Shown: in pieces, positions 16,904-26,116 of the stretch
Layout: each line of letters starts with the position of its first letter
How positions within the stretch are numbered: the stretch's first letter is position 1
From: Peribacillus muralis
GTDB lineage: Bacteria; Bacillota; Bacilli; Bacillales; DSM-1321
Assembly (NCBI RefSeq): GCF_001439925.1
Contig: NZ_LMBV01000027.1
Location: forward strand, 1 to 55,766
Direction: 5' to 3'
DNA length: 55,766 nucleotides
Program-made: the position numbers and the translations under genes
The notes under the pieces: model-generated
The model's input: only the letters and a program-made list of their open reading frames with translations
Told to the model about the DNA's origin: nothing
The model's database searches: none

Positions 16904-18235
16904 TCACTTTATGGAAATCGAACTGGATTTCGTCAATAAGATGCTTATCCCGATTTTTTTGCAGATGGTCACATAGTGCATGAGAGTTAATAATACGGCG
17001 CCTGTATTCATTCCTAAGATGATGCCTCCCATATTTAGTGAAGCCTGAGAACCTAGGAAATACATCATTAAGAAGGCGACGATATGGGACCATACGGTAT
17101 GGATGAAAGCATCTTTCACTAAACCTAACCCGATAAGATAGGCTTGCATGGGAATGACAAAAAAATGAAAAAGGAAGTAAGGACATAATAATTTTAAATA
17201 ATATGCTGCAGAGGTTGATGAAAAAAAGAGTGAGGTCAATGGTTCGGCAAAGAAATAAATGAAAAACACCGCAGGGACCCCATACAACACTGTAAAAGAC
17301 ATCGATTTCTGCAATAATATCCTCAACTTTTCCTTGTCCTGATTTTTGTGCGCGTTCGAAACATTCGGTATGAGCATGATCATTAGGGAATGCGCGATAA
17401 AAGCCGGAAAGAAGCCGATGGTCATCGCAACACCCGTTAGCATCCCGAAATGCTCAGTTGCCACGACCGCCCCGAAGCCTGCCGAGAGAAGTGCCGCATG
17501 AATCAAAAATGGCTGTATCGCATTCGTTATCGCATGGAAAATCCTTAAGCCCATGGTCGGGAGCGATACCGCCAATAACGTTTGGCGAGCATGTTTACCG
17601 GTTGTGCGTGAGTTCGTTCCTCGCCCCATGATACGCATTTGCAGTATCAGCAGGTTGACCAAATATAGAAAAACGATGAACTCACTGCCGATCAATACAA
17701 AAAATGCCATTAATAGGGACTTTTCTTGGTTAAAGTGAAATAAGTTGAAAATGAAGAAAAGTAAACCGAATTGAATGATATCTTTTAAAAAGTTGGAAAA
17801 GGCGATTTTCCCCATTTGTTGGACACCCATGAAATACCCTCTCGCAATGGAAGAAAAGGCGACGATTGGTATCGAGGTAATGAGCAGCCATTTAACATAA
17901 GGATGATAACGGTCCATCATGGATGAATAAGAAAGGATGAACGGCATGACTACACACATGATCAAGACGACGACTACAGCCATTTTAAGGGCATGGATGA
18001 TCAGGTTATAGTGCAATGCCTGTTTATTTTCGGCAACGAATTTTGATATGGAAATATGTAATTCAAGGCTGGCAATCACATATATCAAAAAGAAAATGGG
18101 CAGTAGCGACATATATAACCCCATGCCCTCTTCGTGTAATTCCCTGGCTAGGATCATGTTCACCAAAAACTCGATACACTCCCCGAAAAACGCTGCAACT
18201 ATCAAAATGAGCGTCCCTTTATAAAAAGACTTCAT
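16904..18235 (-). CDS. MOP-superfamily flippase (SpoVB/YkvU-like)
   Basis: A polytopic membrane protein of 443 residues with about 12-14 helices. It belongs to the multidrug/oligosaccharidyl-lipid/polysaccharide (MOP) exporter superfamily. The length, the N-terminal FYKGTLILIVAAFFGECIEF and the central SLPTMGLRIFHAITNAIQPF block are closest to SpoVB and its paralogue YkvU, which act in spore envelope formation. A lipid-linked oligosaccharide is the likely cargo. No polysaccharide genes are adjacent, which argues for a sporulation or housekeeping role. Monocistronic. ATG 18235 has GGAGTG upstream. Confidence 0.85.
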   Translation of the reverse strand: MKSFYKGTLILIVAAFFGECIEFLVNMILARELHEEGMGLYMSLLPIFFLIYVIASLELHISISKFVAENKQALHYNLIIHALKMAVVVVLIMCVVMPFILSYSSMMDRYHPYVKWLLITSIPIVAFSSIARGYFMGVQQMGKIAFSNFLKDIIQFGLLFFIFNLFHFNQEKSLLMAFFVLIGSEFIVFLYLVNLLILQMRIMGRGTNSRTTGKHARQTLLAVSLPTMGLRIFHAITNAIQPFLIHAALLSAGFGAVVATEHFGMLTGVAMTIGFFPAFIAHSLMIMLIPNVSNAHKNQDKEKLRILLQKSMSFTVLYGVPAVFFIYFFAEPLTSLFFSSTSAAYYLKLLCPYFLFHFFVIPMQAYLIGLGLVKDAFIHTVWSHIVAFLMMYFLGSQASLNMGGIILGMNTGAVLLTLMHYVTICKKIGISILLTKSSSISIK

Positions 18236-18385
18236 GTTGGCCCACTCCTAACAAGGTGTTTGTATATAGATATGAGACATGCCATGGAATATTCATAAGG
18301 AGCTCCGTTCGAAGTGATACATCCGTCGATTATCGCTATGAAAATACTGATTATCCCTGAATGAAATTAAAAAAAGAATCACACT

Positions 18386-18414
18386 TTGTATTTGAAGGTT
18401 TATTTTGCTATCCT
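18386..18414 (+). promoter_or_regulatory. Promoter of hypothetical gene at 18436
   Basis: TTGTAT (18386-18391) and TATCCT (18409-18414) with 17-base spacing. The predicted start point near 18421 lies downstream of the longer ORF start (18361), which supports the shorter ORF. Confidence 0.4.
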
Positions 18415-18435
18415 GTAGCAGAGGGGATGATCATT

Positions 18436-18720
18436 ATGAAATTCACATCTATTAGTCCAGCAAACATAGATGAATTGTGCATTGCATTTGAAAGCTGCCT
18501 TTCGAGGCATGACATCGCATTTAAATATGTCGACATGGTGGAAGATAGTGGTATCATATCATTCATTTTCTGCAATGACCCAAAAGAAGCAAGATCTGTC
18601 GAATTAGAAGGCAGTCGCTTCATTGGATTGGAAACAGATTACATAGCCAAGGAAATTTTGGAGCCCATTCTGCCTAGATTGAAAGAATATGCAAAAAATA
18701 AAACTAATCGATTCGAATGA
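18436..18720 (+). CDS. Hypothetical protein of 94 residues
   Basis: A small soluble protein with alternating strands and helices (MKFTSISPANIDELCIAF, VDMVEDSGIISFIFCN, FIGLETDYIAKEILEPIL). It contains two cysteines but no recognisable motif, and I do not recognise the family. The start is ATG 18436, with GAGGGG nine bases upstream; an upstream in-frame ATG (18361) would place the likely promoter inside the gene. It diverges from the flippase gene. No context hints at function. Confidence 0.55.
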   Translation: MKFTSISPANIDELCIAFESCLSRHDIAFKYVDMVEDSGIISFIFCNDPKEARSVELEGSRFIGLETDYIAKEILEPILPRLKEYAKNKTNRFE

Positions 18721-18879
18721 AGTAGTTTTTAGAATTTAAAAACTCCGACGTTAGGCAAAGGTAACCTTATAAAGCTTAGCTTATACACAGTCTTGTTTGG
18801 CTCTTCAATATATTTTCATGTGATACAAGCGCACAGATTAAGGTGGGGAGGCTCTTTTAAAAGTTAAAACAAATTGGAT

Positions 18880-18920
18880 CAGAGCAGGTGTGCGAGACTC
18901 CTGCGGAGGATACGCGTCCT
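18880..18920 (+). repeat. Short relic of dispersed repeat, copy E
   Basis: GCGAGACTCCTGCGGAGGATACGCG resembles the 5' portion of the repeat seen at 54940-55072. Otherwise 18721-19031 contains nothing I can call. Confidence 0.35.
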
Positions 18921-19031
18921 GGTAAGCAAATTCGAAGGCTAACGCAACACGTTATAGATGATTTTCCTCCTATTAATATACACGTTAGCATCCCAGCATG
19001 TTCAAAACGGATGGAAACAGCCGGATATCAC

Positions 19032-19084
19032 AAAAAGAAGAAGTAACCTTATGTGCGTAAGCATCCAGGTTACTTCTTCTTTTT
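19032..19084. terminator. Terminator of amino-acid permease gene
   Basis: An 18-bp perfect stem (19032-19049 with 19067-19084) ending in a T run on the plus strand and beginning with an A run, so it functions as a T run on the minus strand too. Confidence 0.75.
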
Positions 19085-19158
19085 AATATCTGAAGCGAAT
19101 GAGAGAAACCAAGCAATGAACAATCAAGGGTTGACTTCTTTCATTCCTTATAGTGGTG

Positions 19159-20595
19159 TTAAATGACCATTTTTTTACCCTCGGTCAATTGCACTTCTTG
19201 TTGAGTTGTATCCGCTTTCTTGGATTTCTTTACTTTAAAGTGGTAAACCACATAACAACCAATGAAGAATGCTCCGCCACAATATAGGGCCATACGCTGC
19301 TCAGGAACAAATGCCAAACTGATCATGACGATACAGTTTGTTATTAAAGCTAATATAGGTATGAACGGATATAATGGTACTCTAAATTTGATATCTTCTA
19401 TTTTTCCTCCTTGGCGCTTATAGGCCCTTCTAAAAGCGAGAAGGCACGCAGCGATGGCTATCCAGCCAATTTGCGCCCCTAAACCTGCCAGGGAGAGAAG
19501 AAAAACAAATACGGTTTTTGCAGCGATGAAGCTGGAAAGTAAAGATAGTCCAGCAATGGCAAGGGTGATAAGTAACGCATTGAGTGGAACGCCTCTCTTA
19601 TTTACCATGCCGAGCTTAGGACTTGCCATGCCTTCCCTTGATAGCGAGTACAGCATACGTGTCGCAGCATAAAGACCGGAATTGGCGACCGACAATAGTG
19701 CAATCAGAATGATGAAGTTCATGATGTCAGCCGAATACGGAACGCCGATACTATCCAGGACGACAACGAAAGGACTTTCAGCGATTCCCGCTTTTTCTCT
19801 TGGAATCAAAGCAGAGAGTACAGTTACAGAAAGAACAAAGAAGAAAAGCGTTCTCCATACCGTTTGTTTAATGGATTTAGGTATGACTTTTTCCGGATTT
19901 TCACTTTCACCTGCAGCAATTCCGATTAACTCTGTACCCTGGAAAGAAAAGTTCACTGTAATCATCGTGATAAGCAGGGCGGATATGCCATTCGGGAATA
20001 GACCTTCAGAGAAAAAATTCGAGAAAAACGGCGCTTCTTGTCCGCCCTTCATATCAATGAGACCAAACATGGCTGCACCGCCAACTCCGATGAACAGAAT
20101 GATGGCCAATACCTTGATGCTTGAAAAAACAAACTCCGATTCACCAAAGGCTTTTGCCGATAAAGCGTTGAGCATGAATATGAGCAACGCGAAGACTGCA
20201 CACCACATCCACACGGGCGATTCAGGAAACCACCTTTGCATAAGCTGTGCTGCTGCCAGAAATTCCAAGGCAACGGTTACGGCCCAACCTAGCCAGTATA
20301 GCCATCCTATGGCAAAGCCGGTCCCAGGACCGATGAATTTGGTCGAGTATGTTTGAAATGAACCGGCAACCGGCATTGCAACGGATAGTTCACCTAAACA
20401 CAACATCGTTAAATACATGATGAAACCGCCGACTATGTACGAGAGGATCGCACCTAGGGCTCCTGCTTCATGAATGGTGTAGCCTGATCCTATGAAAAAG
20501 CCCGTACCAATACATCCCCCGATAGAAATCATGAATAAATGTCTGGCTTTCATGCTCCGTTTTAATTCATTTGGTTGATATTCTGCTGTTTTCAT
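19159..20595 (-). CDS. rocE: Amino-acid permease, APC family, probable RocE
   Basis: A permease of 478 residues with 12 membrane helices. The first helix carries SIGGCIGTGFFIGSG, the substrate-binding unwound segment of APC amino-acid:proton symporters. FQGTELIGIAAGE lies around residues 230-245. Length and sequence fit the lysine/arginine-type subgroup. The arginase gene next to it on the same strand makes an arginine/ornithine permease (RocE) the best guess. The two genes are 367 bases apart, so they probably have separate promoters. A cre-like site lies just upstream. No sigma-54 -24/-12 element, as expected for B. subtilis roc genes, was found. Confidence 0.75.
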   Translation of the reverse strand: MKTAEYQPNELKRSMKARHLFMISIGGCIGTGFFIGSGYTIHEAGALGAILSYIVGGFIMYLTMLCLGELSVAMPVAGSFQTYSTKFIGPGTGFAIGWLYWLGWAVTVALEFLAAAQLMQRWFPESPVWMWCAVFALLIFMLNALSAKAFGESEFVFSSIKVLAIILFIGVGGAAMFGLIDMKGGQEAPFFSNFFSEGLFPNGISALLITMITVNFSFQGTELIGIAAGESENPEKVIPKSIKQTVWRTLFFFVLSVTVLSALIPREKAGIAESPFVVVLDSIGVPYSADIMNFIILIALLSVANSGLYAATRMLYSLSREGMASPKLGMVNKRGVPLNALLITLAIAGLSLLSSFIAAKTVFVFLLSLAGLGAQIGWIAIAACLLAFRRAYKRQGGKIEDIKFRVPLYPFIPILALITNCIVMISLAFVPEQRMALYCGGAFFIGCYVVYHFKVKKSKKADTTQQEVQLTEGKKMVI

Positions 20596-20618
20596 TGAAA
20601 AACTCCTTTACCTGATGG

Positions 20619-20633
20619 GTGCAAACGGTTTCA
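20619..20633. promoter_or_regulatory. cre-like (CcpA) site upstream of permease
   Basis: GTGCAAACGGTTTCA matches the CcpA consensus WTGNAANCGNWNNCW at every position but the first. It lies 24-38 bases upstream of the permease start codon, a position consistent with catabolite repression. Confidence 0.45.
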
Positions 20634-20707
20634 TTTATGTTAGGACGGTATTAGGGAATATGTGTTTTTCCATGCACATGTGTAAAAGCTTGATTTTTTG
20701 TATCTAA

Positions 20708-20908
20708 GTTGCTGTTGAATTCCCTCGGATAAGAAATCACTTCTGCATTTCGGACAGTGAACGCGATTCCGGTGCAGAAATCATATCGATAGCGCCGATC
20801 AATAAAGAAAAGGAAGCCAAGCGTCAGGAAATCAGGGATGAAAAGTTTGATCCTTCTATGCTCAAGCATCAAGCATCCTTACGTAGCGTGGGCTTTTTCA
20901 ATGGATAA
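20708..20908 (+). pseudogene. Possible C-terminal gene fragment
   Basis: A 67-codon open frame without a start or SD. Its translation looks protein-like (SDSERDSGAEIISIAPINK, KRQEIRDEKFDPSML). It lies between the permease and arginase genes on the opposite strand. An opposing ORF of similar length makes the strand uncertain, and I do not recognise a family. Confidence 0.25.
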
Positions 20909-20962
20909 TCCATGAATGAAAGCTTACTATATTCCTATAGATTGTCTTTTAGTGAATGACAC

Positions 20963-21916
20963 TTACTTAACTTCTTCCAGTAAATCAGCTTTAATAAAGT
21001 GATCTTCTGCTCCATATAATAACTTTTCTCCAAGCAATGAGCCCATTAAAGCAACTGCCACTTCAGCCGTTTTATTATGCTCGTCCAGAATTGGGTTGAT
21101 TTCTACAAACTCGGCAGATGTAATGATATTAGCTTCAGCCAGCATTTCCATCGCTAGGTGGCTCTCTCGGTAGCTGATTCCTCCCATTACAGGTGTTCCT
21201 ACTCCGGGTGCATCATCTGGATCAAGTCCATCAAGATCTAGAGATAAATGTACATGCTCCGTACGTTCCTTCAGGTAGGCAATCGATTCTTCCATTACTC
21301 TTGTCATACCCATTCTATCAATCTCATGCATGGTATAAACGTTAATCCCTTTTTCTCTAATTAACTCCTTTTCACCTTGGTCCAATGAACGGGCACCAAT
21401 GATGACGATATTCTCAGGTTTGACTTTTGGGGAGTATCCGCCAATGTTAGTAAGAGCAGGGTGGCCAAGGCCTAGACTTACTGCCAGGGACATACCGTGA
21501 ATATTTCCAGATGGCGAGGTTTCCGCTGTGTTTAAATCGCCATGTGCATCATACCAAATGACACCTAAGTTTTCGGAATGCTTAGCTAAACCGGCTAATG
21601 TGCCAATGGCAATGCTGTGATCTCCACCCAATACTAGAGGAAAGCGATTCGATTGGATGACTTCAGCCACTTTTTGGCTCAGTTTTTCATTACCTTCTGC
21701 AACATCCTGCAGGTTCTTTAAATTTGTGTCTGAATCATTATGTGCTCTTTCTTGTATTTCTACTTTTATATCTCCTTCATCACGAACTGTATAGCCGAGG
21801 TTTTCAAGTCTCTCGCTCAATCCTGCATATCTGATGGCACTAGGGCCCATATCGACGCCTCTTCTAGTCTGGCCAAGATCCATTGGGACTCCAATTATTG
21901 AAATTTCTTTCTTCAT
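20963..21916 (-). CDS. rocF: Arginase
   Basis: An arginase of 317 residues converting L-arginine to ornithine and urea in the cytosol. The dimanganese ligands are all present: GGDHSI (about 97-102), WYDAHGDLN (about 120-128) and SLDLDGLDPDDAPG (about 224-237). NIHGMS and the hexamer-type C-terminal region follow. The chain is about 18 residues longer than typical Bacillus arginases because of a C-terminal extension (AEDHFIKADLLEEVK). ATG 21916 has GGGGAG eight bases upstream. Together with the permease next door it forms an arginine utilisation locus; rocD and rocR are not in the window. Confidence 0.95.
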   Translation of the reverse strand: MKKEISIIGVPMDLGQTRRGVDMGPSAIRYAGLSERLENLGYTVRDEGDIKVEIQERAHNDSDTNLKNLQDVAEGNEKLSQKVAEVIQSNRFPLVLGGDHSIAIGTLAGLAKHSENLGVIWYDAHGDLNTAETSPSGNIHGMSLAVSLGLGHPALTNIGGYSPKVKPENIVIIGARSLDQGEKELIREKGINVYTMHEIDRMGMTRVMEESIAYLKERTEHVHLSLDLDGLDPDDAPGVGTPVMGGISYRESHLAMEMLAEANIITSAEFVEINPILDEHNKTAEVAVALMGSLLGEKLLYGAEDHFIKADLLEEVK

Positions 21917-21947
21917 GTATGATTCTCCCCTTTCAGTTTTCTCCCCT

Positions 21948-21977
21948 AGTATAAGGGTAAAAGGATCGATGACTCAA
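21948..21977 (-). promoter_or_regulatory. Arginase promoter
   Basis: On the minus strand TTGAGT (21977-21972) and TATACT (21953-21948) are separated by 18 bases. This is a sigmaA-type rather than a sigma-54-type promoter. The remaining upstream region, 22035-22851, holds no supported gene. It includes a tiny SD-led ORF at 22398 that stops after eight codons. Confidence 0.5.
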
Positions 21978-22851
21978 CTCGACATTTTTTTGAATATTTA
22001 TACGATTGGGAAAAGGGTGACATCCATAGGTTGAATTCCCTGTTTTAAGATTAGCGACAACAAGGGAAATAAAGTGGAAAACTGGACAAAGTAAGGAGAA
22101 ATACTACTCCTGAAAGGGATGGAACAACTAGGATGATTGTTTCATTTTATTCCAAATCTAACAAAGGTATATATATTACAAAGTGCGTGAACAAAAATTT
22201 ACGACTGATTTTATTCAGAAATTGATGCAATGACTGTGAAAAATCGTGGGAAGATTGTAAAAATTTATTGGAATATAATAAGAATTACGAAAAAAATCTG
22301 ATTTTTCTAGTCATTTCACTTTTCTGGCATAACGATTTTCAGGCATTTTTTCATTAATGAATACATTTAGAAATATGTATGGAACGAGGAGGCATTCATG
22401 TCGAAAAGCAAGGAAGTGATATAGAGTCAGAAGAATAGGAGCTTTAAGTCGAAGCAACTTGTGAATATTTGCTCAAACCAAATGAATAAAGGTTGATGCT
22501 TTCATAATCTCATAAGTTAAAAGATTATCCTGGTTTTTACCCGTTGGGGGAATGAGAAAAATTCCGATAAAAGACCGAAGAGATGTTCGGAAGACTAAGT
22601 GTAACGGCGAGGAATGAACTATTTTCACAAGTGGTGCATTATTTGGTGAGTCTGTTGCAATAAGAGATTCTTGTAAATTTTTTGCTATTTTATAAAGAAT
22701 AAATTTTTTTTGAAAAAGGTGCCTGCTTTTTAAATGGACGAGTCCATTTTCACTCATGATAAAACGATCTAGGTTCACCTTTCGTTACCACATTATTGGG
22801 ATACTTTGATACTATATTTAAATGGAACGTACCGTAAAGGGAGCGATTTAC

Positions 22852-23745
22852 TTGGAAACTTTTCAAAGGGACATGAATCATGATCGAGATGAATGGAGAA
22901 AGATAAGGTGGAAACAGCACCGTCTCCAAGTTACACGATTATTCGAAGCCGTTTTTTCAAAGGAACCGATAGTTGAAAAAGTGGCGATCATTGGTGCTGG
23001 GAATTGCGATGATCTAGATTTGGAATATCTTGCAGCTCGATGCCATTCGATCTATTTATTTGATATAGATCAGGATAGTATGGAAAACGGTATAAAGGAT
23101 TTGCCAGAGCTTGTTCGAAAAAAAATCCAGCTTGTTAAAATTAATGTTACTGGCCTCGATACAATGGGTTTTGATGAAAATCTATCCTCGATGTTGAATC
23201 GGGGTGAAGAGGCAGAGGTGATCATTCAGTATGTAAAGGATACTGAAAATCGGCTGGGCCAGCTTTCTGAACATGTTTTCTCTAACTATTATCATGATTT
23301 TGACATTGTAGCAACTTCTGCGATTTACACTCAGCTTTTTTATAATTGGGCCATGGATTTGCTAGCTGTGCACGGAGCCAACTATGAGGAAAACGAGATG
23401 GAACAGGTAAAAGAGGGGTTCTTGGATTTAAGGGATGAGATCGTACGTACACTGAGTCACTCCTTATCCAAATGTATCAAGCAAAATGGATTTTATCTTA
23501 CTTGGTCGGATATTTCAAAGATTGAGCCTGAATATAGCGATACCATCAACGAAGGGATTAATGCCATTTTTTCCTTAGCAGCCAACTTAGGCTATGGAGC
23601 TGCATTGATTGGCTTAAAAGCTTTTATGGAAGAAGTCGATAAAAGTAAATTAACCCTTCGATATTGGCCATGGGATTTTAATGAAGATAAACAGTATTTG
23701 ACTGTGGGCATATTCGGGAGGCTGGATGAAGGTGAGAAGAACTAA
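22852..23745 (+). CDS. SAM-dependent methyltransferase-like protein
   Basis: A protein of 297 residues with a Rossmann-type nucleotide motif, VAIIGAGNCDDLDLEYLA (about 45-62), followed by YLFDIDQDSM, where the acidic residue would bind ribose. This is the class I methyltransferase pattern. A helical insertion (about 100-180) and a C-terminal FGRLDE end follow. The substrate is unknown. The start is TTG 22852, with AAAGGGAG eight bases upstream; an in-frame ATG at 22822 lies before that SD. Single gene ending in a strong terminator. Confidence 0.7.
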   Translation: METFQRDMNHDRDEWRKIRWKQHRLQVTRLFEAVFSKEPIVEKVAIIGAGNCDDLDLEYLAARCHSIYLFDIDQDSMENGIKDLPELVRKKIQLVKINVTGLDTMGFDENLSSMLNRGEEAEVIIQYVKDTENRLGQLSEHVFSNYYHDFDIVATSAIYTQLFYNWAMDLLAVHGANYEENEMEQVKEGFLDLRDEIVRTLSHSLSKCIKQNGFYLTWSDISKIEPEYSDTINEGINAIFSLAANLGYGAALIGLKAFMEEVDKSKLTLRYWPWDFNEDKQYLTVGIFGRLDEGEKN

Positions 23746-23758
23746 AAATGGAATTTCG

Positions 23759-23794
23759 GGGGATATAAGCGCAGCTGTGCTTATGTCCCCTTTT
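23759..23794 (+). terminator. Terminator
   Basis: GGGGATATAAGCGCAGCTG pairs with its near-complement ending in GTCCCC (23759-23790) and is followed by TTTT. Confidence 0.75.
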
Positions 23795-23831
23795 CATTAT
23801 TTAAACAAGACATAATTAGATGAAAGGTATA

Positions 23832-23860
23832 ACAAATCGATAAAAATATTAACGATTTGT
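23832..23860. promoter_or_regulatory. Inverted repeat upstream of M20 hydrolase
   Basis: ACAAATCG (23832-23839) and CGATTTGT (23853-23860) form a perfect inverted repeat with a 13-base AT-rich spacer, 130 bases before the hydrolase gene. It may be an operator or a weak hairpin. Confidence 0.3.
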
Positions 23861-23989
23861 CTAGTGATTTCACAATAAATAATAGATAGAATGAAACTAT
23901 AAGAAACTGAATGTTCAAACAATTTAATGGGGTTTCAGGAAAAAAGGTGCGTGGAATGCTGGTTGATTATATAAAGGGGGATATTCGCT

Positions 23990-25222
23990 TTGAAAAAACA
24001 AAGGGTATTAATAAATGGGGATAGGCTGAGTCGTACGCTCGAGAGGTTTGCCGATTTTGGACGCACGGAAAACAACGGAGTTACAAGATTATCTCTTTCC
24101 GAGGAGGATCGGTTAGTCCGTGATTATTTTTGCTCATGCTGCAAGGAATTGGGGATGGCGATTCAGGTAGATGATATGGGAAATATTTATGCGACCCTTG
24201 CAGGGCTTGAATACAAACCGCCCATTGTGATGGGTTCACATATGGATACTGTAAAAAAGGGCGGTAGGTTTGATGGGATCTTGGGTGTGGCTGCCGGCCT
24301 CGAGGTCGTTCGGACTTTAGTGGAAAATAATATCCAGCCTGAAATCCCGATAATGATCGTCAATTTCACTAATGAAGAAGGAGCCAGGTTTGAACCTTCC
24401 ATGATGTCATCGGGCGTTCTCTCCGGTAAATTCGAAAAATCGCTGATGCTGAAAAAGACGGATAGTGAAGGAGCTACCTTCGAAAACGCTTTGCATGCGA
24501 TTGGCTATGCAGGGGATGAAGCAGTGCGTTTAAAAGAAGCGACTGCATTTTTAGAGCTGCATATTGAACAGGGGCCCATCCTTGAGCGAGAATCTTTAAC
24601 GATAGGAGTCGTTGAATGTGTCCTGGGGATGGTGTGTTATGAGATTGAAGTCACCGGGGAGTCCGATCATGCTGGAACCACTCCGATGAATATGAGAAAA
24701 GATGCCTTTTTCACTGCCAATAGCCTGATCATGGAGGCAAGGCAAAAGTTAGCGATGATTCATGACGAGCTGGTATTCACGATGGGAAGGGTCAATGTTT
24801 TTCCTAACATCCATACCGTCATCCCCAACAAAGTGGTATTTTCTCTAGAAGCAAGACATAAGGACCCAAAGGTCATCAAACAGGTTGAGGAGATCATTGC
24901 AGGTTTTGCAACCAATGGCACGGAAAGTGGCTGTGACATCCAAGTAAAAAAATTATGGGACAGGAATACGGTTTGGTTCGACAAATCAATTTGTGACTTG
25001 CTTGAACAATCGACCCTTTCATTAGGGCTGCCTTATAAAAGGATGGTTAGTGGAGCCGGACATGACGCCCAGTTTATCGCTAGTTATATCCCGACAGCAA
25101 TGGTTTTCGTTCCAAGCATCAACGGCAAAAGTCATTGTGAAGAAGAGCTGACCACTTGGGAGGATTGTGAAAAAGGAGTCAATGTCCTATTGGAAACGGT
25201 CCTTAAGCTTCAAGACAAATAA
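23990..25222 (+). CDS. M20-family amidohydrolase (hydantoinase/carbamoylase type)
   Basis: A zinc-dependent enzyme of 410 residues in the N-carbamoyl-L-amino acid hydrolase / allantoate amidohydrolase group. Metal ligands are visible: GSHMDTV, FDGILGV, FTNEEGARF, ELHIEQGPILE and a late SHCEEE. GAGHDAQ, typical of the amidase subgroup, lies near residue 350. The dimerisation domain occupies about 215-330. It should cleave a carbamoyl or amide group from an amino-acid-like substrate, in the cytosol. TTG 23990 follows AAAGGGGG with nine-base spacing. No hydantoinase is next to it, so a ureide or carbamoyl amino-acid scavenging role remains open. Confidence 0.85.
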   Translation: MKKQRVLINGDRLSRTLERFADFGRTENNGVTRLSLSEEDRLVRDYFCSCCKELGMAIQVDDMGNIYATLAGLEYKPPIVMGSHMDTVKKGGRFDGILGVAAGLEVVRTLVENNIQPEIPIMIVNFTNEEGARFEPSMMSSGVLSGKFEKSLMLKKTDSEGATFENALHAIGYAGDEAVRLKEATAFLELHIEQGPILERESLTIGVVECVLGMVCYEIEVTGESDHAGTTPMNMRKDAFFTANSLIMEARQKLAMIHDELVFTMGRVNVFPNIHTVIPNKVVFSLEARHKDPKVIKQVEEIIAGFATNGTESGCDIQVKKLWDRNTVWFDKSICDLLEQSTLSLGLPYKRMVSGAGHDAQFIASYIPTAMVFVPSINGKSHCEEELTTWEDCEKGVNVLLETVLKLQDK

Positions 25223-25599
25223 GGTGGTGGCCTAAGCTTTTAGACCGTGCAAATATTCTCAGCCCTTGTGATTGTGCATGGGCAGCCGATGGAATAGCGG
25301 AGTTAAATTCTCCGGGCGTACTGTTATGATCAGTACGGTGGATATGGAGGAACACTATTGGAATCGTAAAAACAATGCAGCAACCAATTTCATCGATTAT
25401 AACCGCTGTACAATCTGGTATGCTAAGTATGAGCCTAATCAATCTGTTTTTTCTTCTATAATCCGAAAGGACTGAATTTTCAAAATATATTGTCGAGTGC
25501 AGTCAGCCTATATTACAATGGGTGTAACCATTTCATATTGTAATAGCTACCCTATTTATACCTGTTATGATATCTGTAATGGCAGGAGGAACAAAAAAT
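25223..25599. other. Gene-free stretch with possible degraded gene
   Basis: No intact ORF with a start signal is present between the hydrolase and the DUF3870 gene. Several short protein-like pieces occur in different plus frames (for example AWAADGIAELNSPGVLL near 25275-25325 and TMQQPISSIITAVQSG near 25375-25420). This suggests a decayed gene, but no family is recognisable. Confidence 0.3.
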
Positions 25600-25917
25600 A
25601 TGTTTCATCAAAGTACGATATATATTGTTGGCGAAGCCAAGGCTGCTTCCAATAATCCCATCATGCAACAGTTTAACTGCTTTTTTATCGGCTTCATCAT
25701 TGATCGTGACACACATGATATTGTCGACGTGGAATGCTCGACCACCATATCGCTCACAGCGCGGTTCATTCACTCCATATTTGCCGGTAAATCGATCCTT
25801 CAAACCGATGAATTGGAGGAAGAAATCAAGAGACGGTATTTTGGTTCCTCTCAGAAAGCACTGACTGTCGCTTTAAGGAATGCGAGCATAAAATATCGGC
25901 AACTTAATAAGCTTTAG
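25600..25917 (+). CDS. DUF3870 domain protein
   Basis: A protein of 105 residues belonging to the DUF3870 family: YIVGEAKAASNNPIMQQFN at the start, then FFIGFIIDRDTHDIVDVEC and the C-terminal RRYFGSSQKALTVALRNA. The family's function is unknown; members often lie beside amidohydrolases or amino-acid catabolic genes, which agrees with the hydrolase upstream. The start is ATG 25600, with AGGAGG ten bases upstream; an in-frame ATG at 25567 lies before that SD. A clear terminator follows, so it is not cotranscribed with ykfB. Confidence 0.8.
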   Translation: MFHQSTIYIVGEAKAASNNPIMQQFNCFFIGFIIDRDTHDIVDVECSTTISLTARFIHSIFAGKSILQTDELEEEIKRRYFGSSQKALTVALRNASIKYRQLNKL

Positions 25918-25946
25918 CTGCTTCTTTTGTTATTCGCAACTGAAAT

Positions 25947-25993
25947 CCAGCTGTTAAAGAGGACATCAGCTCTCTTTGGCAGCTGGTTTTTTT
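25947..25993 (+). terminator. Terminator after DUF3870 gene
   Basis: CCAGCTG (25947-25953) pairs with CAGCTGG (25980-25986) around an inner AAAGAG/CTCTTT helix, with seven T residues following. Confidence 0.8.
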
Positions 25994-26116
25994 GCAGGGT
26001 TTTACAATTTGTGCATTCAGGGCAAGAGGGAGCATAGAAAAACCGGCAAATGGTACCTATTTTGGGCTTATTACATCATATATACTCTCAAGCTTTTAAG
26101 GAAGGAATGTTGTTTG

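Noticed and set aside
19682..20356. Long (224-codon) ORF opposite the permease gene
   Set aside because: Antisense shadow of a well-conserved 12-helix permease; composition is typical of a reverse-frame reading.
21984..21998. CodY-like box upstream of arginase
   Set aside because: Three mismatches to the consensus in AT-rich DNA; not distinguishable from background.
22398..22424. Eight-codon ORF with strong SD (MSKSKEVI)
   Set aside because: Stops almost at once. It could be a frameshifted small gene, but there is too little sequence to support it.
22473..22778. 101-codon minus-strand ORF in the arginase-methyltransferase gap
   Set aside because: No SD and no domain-like pattern, and it lies in AT-rich intergenic DNA; the translation looks like chance.
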